A DNA stretch of 64,000 bases from assembly GCF_001306145.1 (NCBI RefSeq), contig NZ_LGKO01000006.1, forward strand, positions 124,001 through 188,000. The letters run 5' to 3'. Source of the stretch: Thermanaerothrix daxensis (lineage in GTDB: Bacteria > Chloroflexota > Anaerolineae > Anaerolineales > Anaerolineaceae). Made by a program: the position numbers and the translations under genes. This document shows, piece by piece, positions 16,433 to 25,465 of the stretch. A model generated the notes under the pieces. That model did not search any database and had not been told where the DNA came from. It worked only from the letters and a program-made list of their open reading frames with translations. Each line of letters begins with the position of its first letter. Within the stretch, counting starts at the first letter, position 1.

Positions 16433-18675
16433 AACATGCTCATCTGGGCGGTCTCGCGCCAGAGGGGCGGGTCGCTATCCAGCAGGGCTTCCCACAGGTC
16501 GTGGCTCAGGTCGGCCTGACCGGCGACGTGGTGAAGGTGGCGGAACTTGAGCACGTGCCAGCCGCGTTGCAGAGCGGTTGCCAGGCGCGGGTCGCGCTGC
16601 ATTTTGTAGGCCAGCAGGCCGGCGCGACTGCCCGGCAGGACCAGCACGTGATGGCGCGCGGTGGGGTGCGGGGCCTGTAAAAAGCGCGTCACCATGGCCG
16701 AAGCCAGGCCGTAGAAGGCATAACTCACCTCGGCGCTGGTCGGGTGCACCCACAGGAGGGGGGTCTCGCCTTCGACGCGGTAGCCCAGGCGCTCGGCCAG
16801 GCGGCGTAGGGCCTGGGTCACGGCGTTCAGGTCGCGGCGGCGCTGGGCGGGCTGTTCCTGCGGGCGTAGTTGCCAGCGGTTGGGGTCGGCTTCCAGCGGC
16901 TGGGCGTAAGAAGTGAGGATGGCCTGCACCAGGGCCTGCCGGGGGGTCACCCAGCCGGGGAAGGCACGCCGGAGGGCCTGCGCCAGGTCTTCACGGGTCA
17001 CTTCCGGCTGGTTCAGCAGGAGGGAAAGCACCGCTTTTTCCACCCGGTCGGCCAGGGGGGTGCCCTGCCAGGGCGTTTCGGCCAGCCACCAGCGCGGGCC
17101 GCTTTCGCCCTCGGCGCGGGCGTGCAGGCGGGTGACCAGGCCGGTGTCGGCCAGCACCTCATCCAGCATGGCCTGCAAGCGCGCCGCGTAGCCTGGGGTG
17201 AGATCGCCCAGGTGCGCGGGCAGGAGGCCCGCCCGCAGCAGTGCCAGCAAGCCGGCCAGGTAGAGCGGCAGGTAATCGGCGGGCTCGCCGAAATCGGCCA
17301 GGGTGCGGCGCACGGCCTGCTGAAGCACCGTCTTGGGGTTCTCCGAATTTTCTTTTGGGGCGGGTAAGCGTGCCTGCCAGGTGCTCTGCACGGCGGGAGC
17401 ATCCGGGTCGAAAGCCAGCCCCACCAATCCCCAGCCGGAGGCATGCGGCCCCAGCAGGCCGGCCAGGGCGGTGGCGGGGGTCAGTTCATCGCCGAAGAAC
17501 CACAGCCGTGCGGCGGGGTCGGCACAGCGGTGGGCCGGCTGCAGGGCATTTTGCAGAGCGCCGGCCAGCCAGTGCCAGGACTGGGTGCGCGGGTTGAGCA
17601 GGGGGTAGAGGGGGCGCGCGACCTCCTCGCCCCACAACCAACCGCTCCACAGCGTGGAAAGGCTCCAAAAGGCCGGGCTGGGGCGGGTGATGACCACCAG
17701 CACGGCGCGCACGGGGGGCAGGTGGGGCTGAGCGGCCAGCGCGCGCATGCGCCCGCGGAAGAGGCAGATGCCGCCGCTTTCGGGGGGCAGGTCCGGCCAG
17801 TGGGTCAGCGGGAGCGGAGTTGTCCCTGCCGTCCAGGCGGCCGGGCTGTGCTCCAGTTCCAGCATCAGGTTGTGCTCGATGAAGGTGGGCGGGGTTTGCA
17901 GGGCGCGCGGGCGCAGGGAGGTCTCGGGCCAGGGCCAGAGCGTGGTGGCGCGGTCGCACAGCGAGATGAGCAGGGCGGTCAGCAGGGACTTGTGCTCGGG
18001 GGTGACTCCCGGCCCTTCGATGCGGTTGAGCAGGGTGAAGAGCACGGTGAGGGCGCGGGGCGGGTAGAAGCGCAGCAGGGCCTCGGCGGCGGCGCGGGCT
18101 TCGCCGGTGGCTTCGGTGGCAATGCGAGCGAGGGCGCGGGCGCGGTGGAGGGCGGCATGGCCGATTTGGGCCAGGAGTTGCCCGTCTTCGGGGGCCAGGG
18201 TGTGCTCGCCCTGTTCGCCGCAGTGGGGGCAGTGGAGCAGGCGGGCGTAGGGCTGGGCGGCGCCGCGCTGCCAGAGGAAGCCCCGCGCCGGGATGGTGGC
18301 TTTGCAGCGCGGGCAGGGGGTCTGGTACAGGGCGCTCAGATAGACTTCCAGGCGTTGGTCGCCGCGGCGGGAGGTGAGCAGGTGCGCCAGCGCGGCTTGA
18401 AAAGCCGCGAGCGGGGGCGCCTGGGCCAGCACCTGCAGGATGAAGGCCATCAGCGGGTGGTTGCAGGCCACCAGGACGCGGTAGCCCGCCCGGGCGGCTT
18501 CCAGGCTGACCTGGGGATGCAGGCCCAACGGGTCGAGCACCCAGGCGCCGGGCGGCACGTGCGCTCGCAACCAGTGGCCCAGGCTGTCTTCGGGCAGGCG
18601 GGGGAGGTAGCGTTGCAGGGGAAGGGTGGGGAGGCGGCCGCTGCCGATGAGATATGGCTCGGCGCTGATATCCAT
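16429..18675 (-). CDS. Degenerate DNA-methylase-like protein with zinc ribbon
   Basis: A 748-residue protein. The N-terminal layout matches Zn-ribbon adenine-specific DNA methylases: VLDPLGLHPQVSLEAARAGY in the place of the DPFxGxGT SAM motif, CNHPLM in place of the following loop, and two CxxC knuckles (CPRC and CPHC) about 60 bases of coding apart. In the position of the catalytic DPPY the protein has VVITRPSPAFWSLSTLWSGW. The first proline-aromatic core is lost, so methyl transfer looks unlikely. The C-terminal third is helical and may be winged-helix. Partner and role are unknown. It has its own region between convergent neighbours. Confidence 0.55.
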   Translation of the reverse strand: MDISAEPYLIGSGRLPTLPLQRYLPRLPEDSLGHWLRAHVPPGAWVLDPLGLHPQVSLEAARAGYRVLVACNHPLMAFILQVLAQAPPLAAFQAALAHLLTSRRGDQRLEVYLSALYQTPCPRCKATIPARGFLWQRGAAQPYARLLHCPHCGEQGEHTLAPEDGQLLAQIGHAALHRARALARIATEATGEARAAAEALLRFYPPRALTVLFTLLNRIEGPGVTPEHKSLLTALLISLCDRATTLWPWPETSLRPRALQTPPTFIEHNLMLELEHSPAAWTAGTTPLPLTHWPDLPPESGGICLFRGRMRALAAQPHLPPVRAVLVVITRPSPAFWSLSTLWSGWLWGEEVARPLYPLLNPRTQSWHWLAGALQNALQPAHRCADPAARLWFFGDELTPATALAGLLGPHASGWGLVGLAFDPDAPAVQSTWQARLPAPKENSENPKTVLQQAVRRTLADFGEPADYLPLYLAGLLALLRAGLLPAHLGDLTPGYAARLQAMLDEVLADTGLVTRLHARAEGESGPRWWLAETPWQGTPLADRVEKAVLSLLLNQPEVTREDLAQALRRAFPGWVTPRQALVQAILTSYAQPLEADPNRWQLRPQEQPAQRRRDLNAVTQALRRLAERLGYRVEGETPLLWVHPTSAEVSYAFYGLASAMVTRFLQAPHPTARHHVLVLPGSRAGLLAYKMQRDPRLATALQRGWHVLKFRHLHHVAGQADLSHDLWEALLDSDPPLWRETAQMSMF

Positions 18676-18830
18676 ACATTGATTTTAACCGATTGGGCAA
18701 GCGCGGGGTTGGGGTCGGGCATGTGGCGGCGAAAATCTTCATGCAATCTTCAAACGATATGTTTATAAATATGGTAAACTTTGTGCCAATATTGGCGCTC
18801 CATTCGGATTGGAAGGAAAACGGAGGTGTT

Positions 18831-19562
18831 ATGAAACGCACGCTGCTCGTGACCCTGGGGGTGCTGATGGGAGTGCTGGTGGCCGCCTGTGCGCCTGCCG
18901 CTACCCCCGCGCCGACTCCCACGCCCCTGCCCCCCACGTCCACCCCTGCCGCGGCCATCTCACCCACCCCGCTCCCCACCGCCACGCCGCAGGTTGCCCC
19001 AACGGCTCCCACCGCCGGGGGCGGCATCGTGGTGTTCAAGATCGTCCCCGGTGAATCGCAGGCCACCTACGAGGTGGGCGAGACCTTCTTCAACCAGAAC
19101 AACCGCTTCAACGTGGCGGTTGGCGTCACCAGCGCCGTGGAGGGCCAGATTGAAGCCAACCTGGCCGACCCGCCGGCCAGCCGCCTGGGGCCGATCACCG
19201 TGGATGTCAGCCAGTTGCGCTCCGACAGCAGCCGCCGCGACAATTACATCCGCAACAATGCCCTCGAATCGGCGCGCTACCCCATCGTCACCTTCACCCC
19301 CACCGCGGTGGAGGGCCTGCCCACCACCTACGCCGAGGGGCAGGACTACACCTTCCGCGTCAGCGGCAACCTGACCGTGCGCGAGGTCACCCGCCCGGTC
19401 ACCTTTGAGGTGACGGCACGGCTGGAAGGCCAGACGCTGAGCGGTACGGCCACCACCACCATTCGCATGAGCGATTTCGGTATCGGTCCGATTGACCTGG
19501 TGGGCATCCTGCGCACCGAGGACGAGGTGAAATTGACTCTGAAGTTTGTGGCCCGGCCGTAA
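18831..19562 (+). CDS. YceI-like lipoprotein
   Basis: A 243-residue exported protein. The signal peptide ends in the lipobox VAAC, followed by about 45 residues of Pro/Thr-rich linker. The remainder has the YceI beta-barrel pattern, a lipocalin-like fold that binds isoprenoid-type ligands: SRLGPITVDVSQLRSDSSRRDNYI, then YPIVTFTPTAV, VSGNLTVREVTRPV and MSDFGIGPIDLVGI. Ligand unknown. The start at 18831 has CGGAGG upstream. The leader between 18676 and 18830 is AT-rich around 18755-18785, where the promoter probably lies. Confidence 0.85.
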   Translation: MKRTLLVTLGVLMGVLVAACAPAATPAPTPTPLPPTSTPAAAISPTPLPTATPQVAPTAPTAGGGIVVFKIVPGESQATYEVGETFFNQNNRFNVAVGVTSAVEGQIEANLADPPASRLGPITVDVSQLRSDSSRRDNYIRNNALESARYPIVTFTPTAVEGLPTTYAEGQDYTFRVSGNLTVREVTRPVTFEVTARLEGQTLSGTATTTIRMSDFGIGPIDLVGILRTEDEVKLTLKFVARP

Positions 19563-19595
19563 AAAACCGCCCTCCCGCTCCCCCTCTGCGGAGGG

Positions 19596-19631
19596 TATAA
19601 TCAAAGGGTGCTGATTCCACAGCGCCCTTTG
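19596..19631 (+). promoter_or_regulatory. -10 box and palindrome at the ino1 start site
   Basis: TATAAT at 19596-19601 is followed immediately by a 12-bp inverted repeat (19602-19613 with 19620-19631, one G-T pair, loop ATTCCA). The expected transcription start (~19608) falls inside the repeat, so it could act as a DNA operator rather than only as an RNA hairpin. Confidence 0.5.
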
Positions 19632-19669
19632 ATGATCTAATAATAACTTTCGTGCAGGAGTAATGACCG

Positions 19670-20755
19670 ATGAGTGAAGGCAAAAAAGTCCGCGTGGCCA
19701 TCATTGGCGTGGGTAACTGCGCCTCCTCCCTGGTGCAGGGGGTCTATTTTTACCGCAACGCGGCCGATACCGACCGCATCCCGGGGTTGATGCACGTCAA
19801 TCTGGGCGGCTACCACATCCGCGATATTGAATTTACCGCTGCCTTCGATGTGGTGGACACCAAAGTGGGCAAGGACCTTTCCGAGGCCATTTTCGCCTAC
19901 CCCAACAACACCTACAAATTCTGCGAGGTGCCCCACCTCAACGTGCCGGTTTACCGCGGCATGACCCACGATGGGCTGGGCAAGTATCTCAGCCAGATCG
20001 TGCGCAAGGCGCCCGGCCCCACCGCCGACATTGTCAAAATCCTCAAAGACACCGGCACCGATGTGGTGGTGAATTACCTGCCGGTCGGCTCGGAGATGGC
20101 CACCAAGTGGTACGTGGAGCAGGTGCTGGATGCCGGGTGCGGTTTTGTCAACGCCATTCCCGTGTTCATTGCCAGTTCCGAGTACTGGTCCAAGCGCTTC
20201 CGCGAGCAGAATCTGCCCATCATCGGCGACGACATCAAGAGCCAGGTGGGGGCCACCATTCTGCACCGCGTGCTGACCAGCCTCTTTGTGGATCGTGGGG
20301 TGCGTCTGGATCGCACCTACCAGTTGAATTTCGGCGGCAACACCGACTTCCTGAACATGTTGGAACGCGAGCGCCTGGAATCCAAGAAGATCTCCAAGAC
20401 CGGCGCGGTGACCAGTATGCTGCCCTACACCCTGCCGGAAGAGAACATTCACGTTGGGCCGAGCGACTACGTGCCCTGGCTGACCGACCGCAAGTGGTGT
20501 TACATCCGCATGGAGGGGACCACTTTCGGCGAGGTGCCGCTCAACCTGGAAGCCAAACTGGAAGTGTGGGACTCGCCCAATTCGGCGGGGGTGGTCATTG
20601 ATGCCATTCGCTGTGTCAAACTGGCGCTGGACCGCGGCATTGGCGGCCCGCTCTACGGCCCGGCGGCTTACTTCATGAAGACCCCGCCCAAGCAGTTCAA
20701 GGATGAGGTGGCCCGCGAGATGACCGAGGCCTTCATCCGTGGCGAGAAGGTGTAG
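19670..20755 (+). CDS. ino1: myo-Inositol-1-phosphate synthase
   Basis: NAD-dependent isomerase that converts glucose 6-phosphate to 1L-myo-inositol 1-phosphate, first step of inositol lipid and compatible-solute synthesis. The 361 residues match the short prokaryotic form. Seen: NAD motif [45 protein letters not shown] and [22 protein letters not shown], the conserved active-site segment with GGN.D and the SKK lysines. AGGAG lies upstream of the ATG. Single gene with its own promoter; the following deacetylase may be co-transcribed. Confidence 0.95.
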   Translation: MSEGKKVRVAIIGVGNCASSLVQGVYFYRNAADTDRIPGLMHVNLGGYHIRDIEFTAAFDVVDTKVGKDLSEAIFAYPNNTYKFCEVPHLNVPVYRGMTHDGLGKYLSQIVRKAPGPTADIVKILKDTGTDVVVNYLPVGSEMATKWYVEQVLDAGCGFVNAIPVFIASSEYWSKRFREQNLPIIGDDIKSQVGATILHRVLTSLFVDRGVRLDRTYQLNFGGNTDFLNMLERERLESKKISKTGAVTSMLPYTLPEENIHVGPSDYVPWLTDRKWCYIRMEGTTFGEVPLNLEAKLEVWDSPNSAGVVIDAIRCVKLALDRGIGGPLYGPAAYFMKTPPKQFKDEVAREMTEAFIRGEKV

Positions 20756-20780
20756 CGACGCATTCAACCCGTTCGCGGTG

Positions 20781-21962
20781 ATGAATCTCCTCTCCTCTCC
20801 TGTGGGCCGGCACGGGCGACCCAGCCGATGGGCGCTCTGGCTTGTGATGAGCCTCTGGCTGAGCGCCTGTGCCACGGCCTGGGGGGCCACCCCCGTGGCC
20901 ACCCCAACGGCGTTGGCGCCCCCGTCGCAGACTCGGGCCGCCACCCCCACGGCCGAGCCCAGCGCCGGCCCGTCTTCCGCCCTTTTCACACTCACCCCCA
21001 CCCCCACTGCCCCATCGCCCACTCCCACCCCGCTTCCCACGGCCACCCCGCTGCCCCCCTTCCAGACCCGCCTGCTGCTGAGCGGGGTTACCCCGCAGAC
21101 CTACCTGGATGCCTGCACCTACCTGCGCCTGCGCTGGACGCCCGGCAACGCCGCGCCGGGGACCATCGTGGTGCCCTTCATGTACCACAGCGTGCGCCAG
21201 AGCGGCCGCCCCATCCGCGATAACATCACCGTCAGCGCCGCCTACCTGGAAGCCAGCCTGAAACACGCCCACGAACTGGGCTTTCAGACCATTACCACGG
21301 CGCAACTGGCCGATTTCTTGCACCACAATGCCTACATCCCGCCCCGCTCCCTGCTGATCATCGTGGATGACCGCTCCCAGGGGTCGGTGCGCACGCATTT
21401 TCTGCCCCTTTTGGAAACCTACGATTGGACGCTGACCATGGCATATATTACCGGCGTGGGCAATGAACGGGAATGGCAGGAGATACGCGACCTGGTGGCG
21501 ACCGGCCGGGTGGAGGTGCAGGCGCACGGCTTTCTGCACAATGCGGAGACCTACTTCACCGAGACCACACCCGAGGAGATCCTGCACCAGGAGATCGAGG
21601 GCCCCATTGCGGCGCTGGAAGCGCACCTGGGGGTGCGCCCGCGGGCCTTCATCTGGCCCGGCGGTAACTTCACCCCGCGCGCCATTCAGGTGGCCCGCCA
21701 GGCCGGCTACGACCTGGGCTTCACCGCCTACGCCCGCGGCCCGCTCATGTTCAACTGGATTCCCCTGGGGGCGCCCGAGCAGGCCATGCACGACCCGTTA
21801 ATGGTCCTGCCGCGCTACTGGGGCACCACGGCCTACGTCAACCTGGATGCGGCGGTGGCCATCGGCGAGGAAGCGCGTGCGGCGGCGGAGGCCGGCCGTG
21901 CGCAGGAACTGGCCTGGTACCGTCAGAATTGTTCGGCTGCGGAGCCTTTGCCTGCGGAGTGA
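20781..21962 (+). CDS. Polysaccharide deacetylase lipoprotein
   Basis: Exported protein of about 393 residues. From the ATG at 20781 a signal peptide runs to the lipobox LSAC, followed by a long Pro/Thr linker. The catalytic domain is NodB-type: VPFMYHSV first, then LLIIVDDRSQG in place of the usual TFDDG, HGFLHN (H-x3-H metal ligands), FIWPGGNFTP and the late LPRY. Replacement of FDDG by VDDRS keeps the two aspartates. It probably deacetylates a cell-envelope glycan. The ORF can be read from a GTG at 20739 inside ino1, but 20781 gives the cleaner signal peptide. Confidence 0.83.
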   Translation: MNLLSSPVGRHGRPSRWALWLVMSLWLSACATAWGATPVATPTALAPPSQTRAATPTAEPSAGPSSALFTLTPTPTAPSPTPTPLPTATPLPPFQTRLLLSGVTPQTYLDACTYLRLRWTPGNAAPGTIVVPFMYHSVRQSGRPIRDNITVSAAYLEASLKHAHELGFQTITTAQLADFLHHNAYIPPRSLLIIVDDRSQGSVRTHFLPLLETYDWTLTMAYITGVGNEREWQEIRDLVATGRVEVQAHGFLHNAETYFTETTPEEILHQEIEGPIAALEAHLGVRPRAFIWPGGNFTPRAIQVARQAGYDLGFTAYARGPLMFNWIPLGAPEQAMHDPLMVLPRYWGTTAYVNLDAAVAIGEEARAAAEAGRAQELAWYRQNCSAAEPLPAE

Positions 21963-21967
21963 GACTC

Positions 21968-22324
21968 ATGACCGATGTCTGGATGGAGGCATGTCCTTTC
22001 TGCCGTATTGTACGGGGACAGACCGATACCCGCATCTTGTATCAGGATGACCTGGTGACGGCGTTCCCGGATATTCGTCCCATTGCGCCTCTGCACTTCC
22101 TGATTGTGCCCAACGTGCACCTGGAATCGGTCAACGCCGTGGAGGCGGGGCACGAGGCGGCGCTGGGGCGGATGTTCACGGTGGCGCGCCGCCTGGCCGA
22201 GACCTACCACGTCACCCAGAGCGGCTACCGCCTGATCGTCAACACCGGCCCGCACGCCGGGCAATCGGTGTTTCACCTGCACATGCACTTCATTGCCGGG
22301 CGGCACATGCCGTTCCGCGCCTGA
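21968..22324 (+). CDS. HIT-family protein (Hint-like nucleotide hydrolase)
   Basis: A 118-residue histidine-triad protein. The triad is seen as HLHMHF near the C-terminus, and the N-terminal CPFCRIVRGQ and PIAPLHFLIVPNVHL are standard for Hint-type hydrolases, which remove adducts from nucleoside 5'-phosphoramidates. The single CxxC at the N-terminus lacks the partner half of the classical zinc site. The start at 21968 lies six bases after the deacetylase stop, and the next gene starts 12 bases after this one ends, so these genes are probably one transcript. Confidence 0.9.
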   Translation: MTDVWMEACPFCRIVRGQTDTRILYQDDLVTAFPDIRPIAPLHFLIVPNVHLESVNAVEAGHEAALGRMFTVARRLAETYHVTQSGYRLIVNTGPHAGQSVFHLHMHFIAGRHMPFRA

Positions 22325-22336
22325 GGGGGAGGACGC

Positions 22337-23863
22337 ATGCGCCGGCGGGGTTTCATCTTCGCGCTGGTGTGGGGGCTGGGCCTGACCCTGCTGGCCTGCG
22401 TGCGCTACGCGGATCGGGCGCCGCTGTGGGTGCCGGCGGCATCGCCCCTGCCGGCCGGCACCACGCCTGCTGGCATCACGCCGCTGCCCTTTCAGCCCCC
22501 CACCCGTCCGCCGGGCGCGCCCATCTACACCCCCACTCCCGACCCCCCGCGTGTGCTCCCCACCCTGCGGGTGGAAGAGGAGACCTACGTGGTCCAGGCC
22601 AACGATACCCTGGGGCAGATTGCGGCGCGCTACGGGCTGAGCCTGGATGCACTGATCGAAGCCAATCAACTGACCAACCCCGACCTGCTCTACGTGGGGC
22701 AGATGCTGGTCATCCCGGCGCCGACGCCCGCCGGGAGCGCCCCGGCCTTCAAGATTATCCCCGATTCCGAACTGGTGTACGGCCCGGCCACGGTGGGCTT
22801 CGACCCGGCCGCCTGGATCGCCGGGCAGGGCGGCTACCTGGCCGCTTACCAGGAGACGTTGGGCGAGGTAACGCTGAGCGGGGCGGAGATCGTGAGCGAA
22901 ATCGCGCGCAATTTCTCGGTCAACCCACGCCTGCTCCTGGCGGTGCTGGAATACCAGAGCGGCTGGGTCACCCAACCACAGCCCGACCCGGCCTGGCAGG
23001 ATTACCCCCTGCGCTACGTGGACCTGCGGCGCAAGGGGCTGTACCGCCAACTGGCCTGGGCGGCCAACAATCTGAACCGCGGTTACTACCTGTGGCGGGT
23101 GAACGCGCTGGGGCACTTTCTGCTGGCAGATGGCAGCATTGTCCCGGCGGCCAACACGGTCAACGCGGGGACGGCGGGGGTGCAGTACCTCTTCAGCCTG
23201 CTCTACGGGCGCGCGGAGTGGGAGCGCGCGGTGGGCGAGCAGGGGGTGTTTGCCACCTTCCAGCGCTTTTTCGGCTACCCCTTCGATTGGGCCGTTGAGC
23301 CGCTCTTGCCCGCGGACCTGAGCCAGCCGCCCCTCCAACTGCCGTTTGAGCCGGGGGTGACCTGGTCGTTCACCGGCGGGCCGCACGGCGGCTACGGGGA
23401 TGGCTCGGCCTGGGCGGCGCTGGATTTTGCTCCCTCGGATGGGCGCTACGGCTGTCGCGAAAGCGATGCCTGGGTCACCGCCGCCGCGGATGGGCTGGTG
23501 GTGCGTTCTGAGCCGGCGGTGGTGGTGCTCGACCTGGATGGAGACGGCTACGAGCAAACCGGCTGGAGCCTTTTCTACCTGCACATCGCCACCGCCGACC
23601 GGGTGGCGCCGGGGGTGCGCCTCAAAGCCGGCGAGCGCATTGGGCACCCCTCCTGCGAGGGCGGGATTTCCAGCGGCACGCATGTGCACATTGCCCGCCG
23701 CTACAACGGCGAGTGGATTCCGGCGGACGGCCCGCTCCCCTTCAACCTGGATGGTTGGATTTCGCAGGGGAAGGGGGTAGAATATGAAGGAACGTTGGTG
23801 CGTGATGGCGTGGTACTCGAAGCCTCGGGACGGCGCATTCCCCAAAATCAGATCCAGCGCTGA
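22337..23863 (+). CDS. LysM/M23 peptidase lipoprotein, paralogue 1
   Basis: A 508-residue exported protein: lipoprotein signal (LTLLAC), Pro/Thr linker, LysM domain (residues ~85-130: YVVQANDTLGQIAARYGLSL to QMLVIPA), a central helical domain, and a C-terminal M23 (LytM) peptidase domain. The peptidase keeps His in FTGGPHGGYG, Asp in ALDFAPS and the HxH in GTHVHIARRYNGEW. The central domain resembles a lytic transglycosylase core, but the catalytic ES is replaced (LEYQSGW). LysM suggests peptidoglycan binding, M23 cleavage of peptide cross-links. First of three tandem paralogues. Confidence 0.85.
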   Translation: MRRRGFIFALVWGLGLTLLACVRYADRAPLWVPAASPLPAGTTPAGITPLPFQPPTRPPGAPIYTPTPDPPRVLPTLRVEEETYVVQANDTLGQIAARYGLSLDALIEANQLTNPDLLYVGQMLVIPAPTPAGSAPAFKIIPDSELVYGPATVGFDPAAWIAGQGGYLAAYQETLGEVTLSGAEIVSEIARNFSVNPRLLLAVLEYQSGWVTQPQPDPAWQDYPLRYVDLRRKGLYRQLAWAANNLNRGYYLWRVNALGHFLLADGSIVPAANTVNAGTAGVQYLFSLLYGRAEWERAVGEQGVFATFQRFFGYPFDWAVEPLLPADLSQPPLQLPFEPGVTWSFTGGPHGGYGDGSAWAALDFAPSDGRYGCRESDAWVTAAADGLVVRSEPAVVVLDLDGDGYEQTGWSLFYLHIATADRVAPGVRLKAGERIGHPSCEGGISSGTHVHIARRYNGEWIPADGPLPFNLDGWISQGKGVEYEGTLVRDGVVLEASGRRIPQNQIQR

Positions 23864-25439
23864 GCGCCTGGGAATTCTGCTCATCCTGCTGGGCTGGGTG
23901 GCTCTCACGCTGGCCTGCGGCGGGCAGGCCTACCTGAGTTCCGCCGAATTGACCGCCACGGCAGCCCGGCACAGCGGTGCCGGCGGCGGCAGTGAGATCA
24001 CCCCACCGCCGCCCGGGTTGCCCGGCGCCCCCGCAACGCCGCCGGCCCAGGCGGCCACGCCGGACGAGGCACCAACCCTACCGCCGCCCACGCCGACGCC
24101 CAGCCCCATTCTCACCGAGGCCGGCACCCCGCGCCCGCCCATCCTCTACTACGCCCAAGCCGGGGATACCCTGCCCGCGCTGGCCGTGCGCTACGGGGTG
24201 GCACCGGAGGAGATCACCTCCCCCGACCCGCTCGATGCCACCGGGCTGATCACGCCCGGCCAGTTGCTGATCATCCCCAACCGCCTGGATGGCCTGGGCC
24301 CCGATCAGGCGCTCCTGCCGGACAGCGAGGTGGTCAATTCCCCCTCGGCACTGGGGTTTGATATTGAGGCGTTCGTGAAATCCGCGGGGGGCTACCTGGC
24401 GGCCTACCGCGAGTACCTGACCGACCGCACCTACACCGGGGCCGGGGTGATCGAGCGGGTGGCCGTCGAGAATTCGGTCAACCCGCGCCTGCTCCTGGCG
24501 CTGGTGGAGTACCAGAGCGGCTGGGTGTACGGCCAGCCGGATTCGCTGGCCAAGGTGGATTATCCGCTGGGGTATGTGGCGCTGGAACGCAAGGGCCTCT
24601 ACAAGCAGTTGACCTGGGCGGTGCAGAATCTCTTCATCGGCTACTACCGCTGGCGTGAGGGGCGGCTGACCACGCTGACCTTCCCGGATGGCAGCAGCCT
24701 GCGCCTGGCGCCGAACCTGAACGCCGGGTCGGTGGCCTTGCAGGTTTTGTTTGCGCAACTCTACCCCTATCCACGCTGGCAGGCGGTGCTGTACGGCGAT
24801 GCCGGCTTCCCGGCCCTGTATGAGCGCATGTTCGGCAGTCCCTGGCTGCGCGCCCGGACGGTGGAGCCGCTGATCCCACCGGGCACCACCCAACCCGATT
24901 TCATCCTGCCCTTCCTGCCCGGCCACACCTGGGCCTACACCGGCGGGCCGCATTCGGCTTGGGGGCCCGATAGCGCGCTGGCGGCGCTGGATTTTGCGCC
25001 CTCTTCCACGCAGAGCGGCTGTGCGCCTTCGGAGGAGTGGGTCACGGCGGTGGCAAGCGGACAGGTGGTGCGCTCGGAGAAAGGCGTGGTGGTGCTCGAC
25101 CTGGATGGGGACGGGCACGAGCAGACCGGCTGGGTGGTGTTATACTTGCACATTGCCAGCGAGGGCCGTCCCCCGGTCGGCACCTGGCTGGAACAAGGGG
25201 CGTTGGTTGGGCATCCCTCGTGCGAAGGCGGCTCGGCCACGGGCACCCACGTGCATGTGGCCCGCAAGTACAACGGTGAGTGGGTGCTGGCCGATGGCCC
25301 TCTGCCGTTCGTCCTGGATGGCTGGCGCGCCCAGGCGGGCGGCGCCCCCTACCAGGGCCGCCTGGTGAAGGACGACCGGGTGGTGGAAGCCTGCACCTGC
25401 GCCTCATCTGCAACCCACATTACCCGCCCCGCGCGCTGA
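23784..25439 (+). CDS. LysM/M23 peptidase lipoprotein, paralogue 2
   Basis: A 551-residue paralogue with the same order: signal and lipobox (VALTLAC), long linker, a LysM-like repeat (YYAQAGDTLPALAVRYGV to QLLIIPN), central domain (VNPRLLLALVEYQSGW), and M23 domain (FTGGPHSAWG, ALDFAPS, GTHVHVARKYNGEW). The ATG at 23784 has AAGGGGG upstream but overlaps the previous gene by 80 bases; an ATG at 23805 is an alternative. Metal ligands of the peptidase are intact. The tandem arrangement implies gene duplication with divergence for different cell-wall substrates or sites. Confidence 0.83.
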   Translation: MKERWCVMAWYSKPRDGAFPKIRSSAERLGILLILLGWVALTLACGGQAYLSSAELTATAARHSGAGGGSEITPPPPGLPGAPATPPAQAATPDEAPTLPPPTPTPSPILTEAGTPRPPILYYAQAGDTLPALAVRYGVAPEEITSPDPLDATGLITPGQLLIIPNRLDGLGPDQALLPDSEVVNSPSALGFDIEAFVKSAGGYLAAYREYLTDRTYTGAGVIERVAVENSVNPRLLLALVEYQSGWVYGQPDSLAKVDYPLGYVALERKGLYKQLTWAVQNLFIGYYRWREGRLTTLTFPDGSSLRLAPNLNAGSVALQVLFAQLYPYPRWQAVLYGDAGFPALYERMFGSPWLRARTVEPLIPPGTTQPDFILPFLPGHTWAYTGGPHSAWGPDSALAALDFAPSSTQSGCAPSEEWVTAVASGQVVRSEKGVVVLDLDGDGHEQTGWVVLYLHIASEGRPPVGTWLEQGALVGHPSCEGGSATGTHVHVARKYNGEWVLADGPLPFVLDGWRAQAGGAPYQGRLVKDDRVVEACTCASSATHITRPAR

Positions 25440-25465
25440 GCCGCGGCGGGCGAGAACGAATTTTG

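Noticed and set aside
17443-18768. 441-residue plus-strand open frame opposite the methylase-like gene
   Set aside because: Composition is typical antisense of GC-rich coding DNA; the minus-strand protein has zinc knuckles and domain structure.
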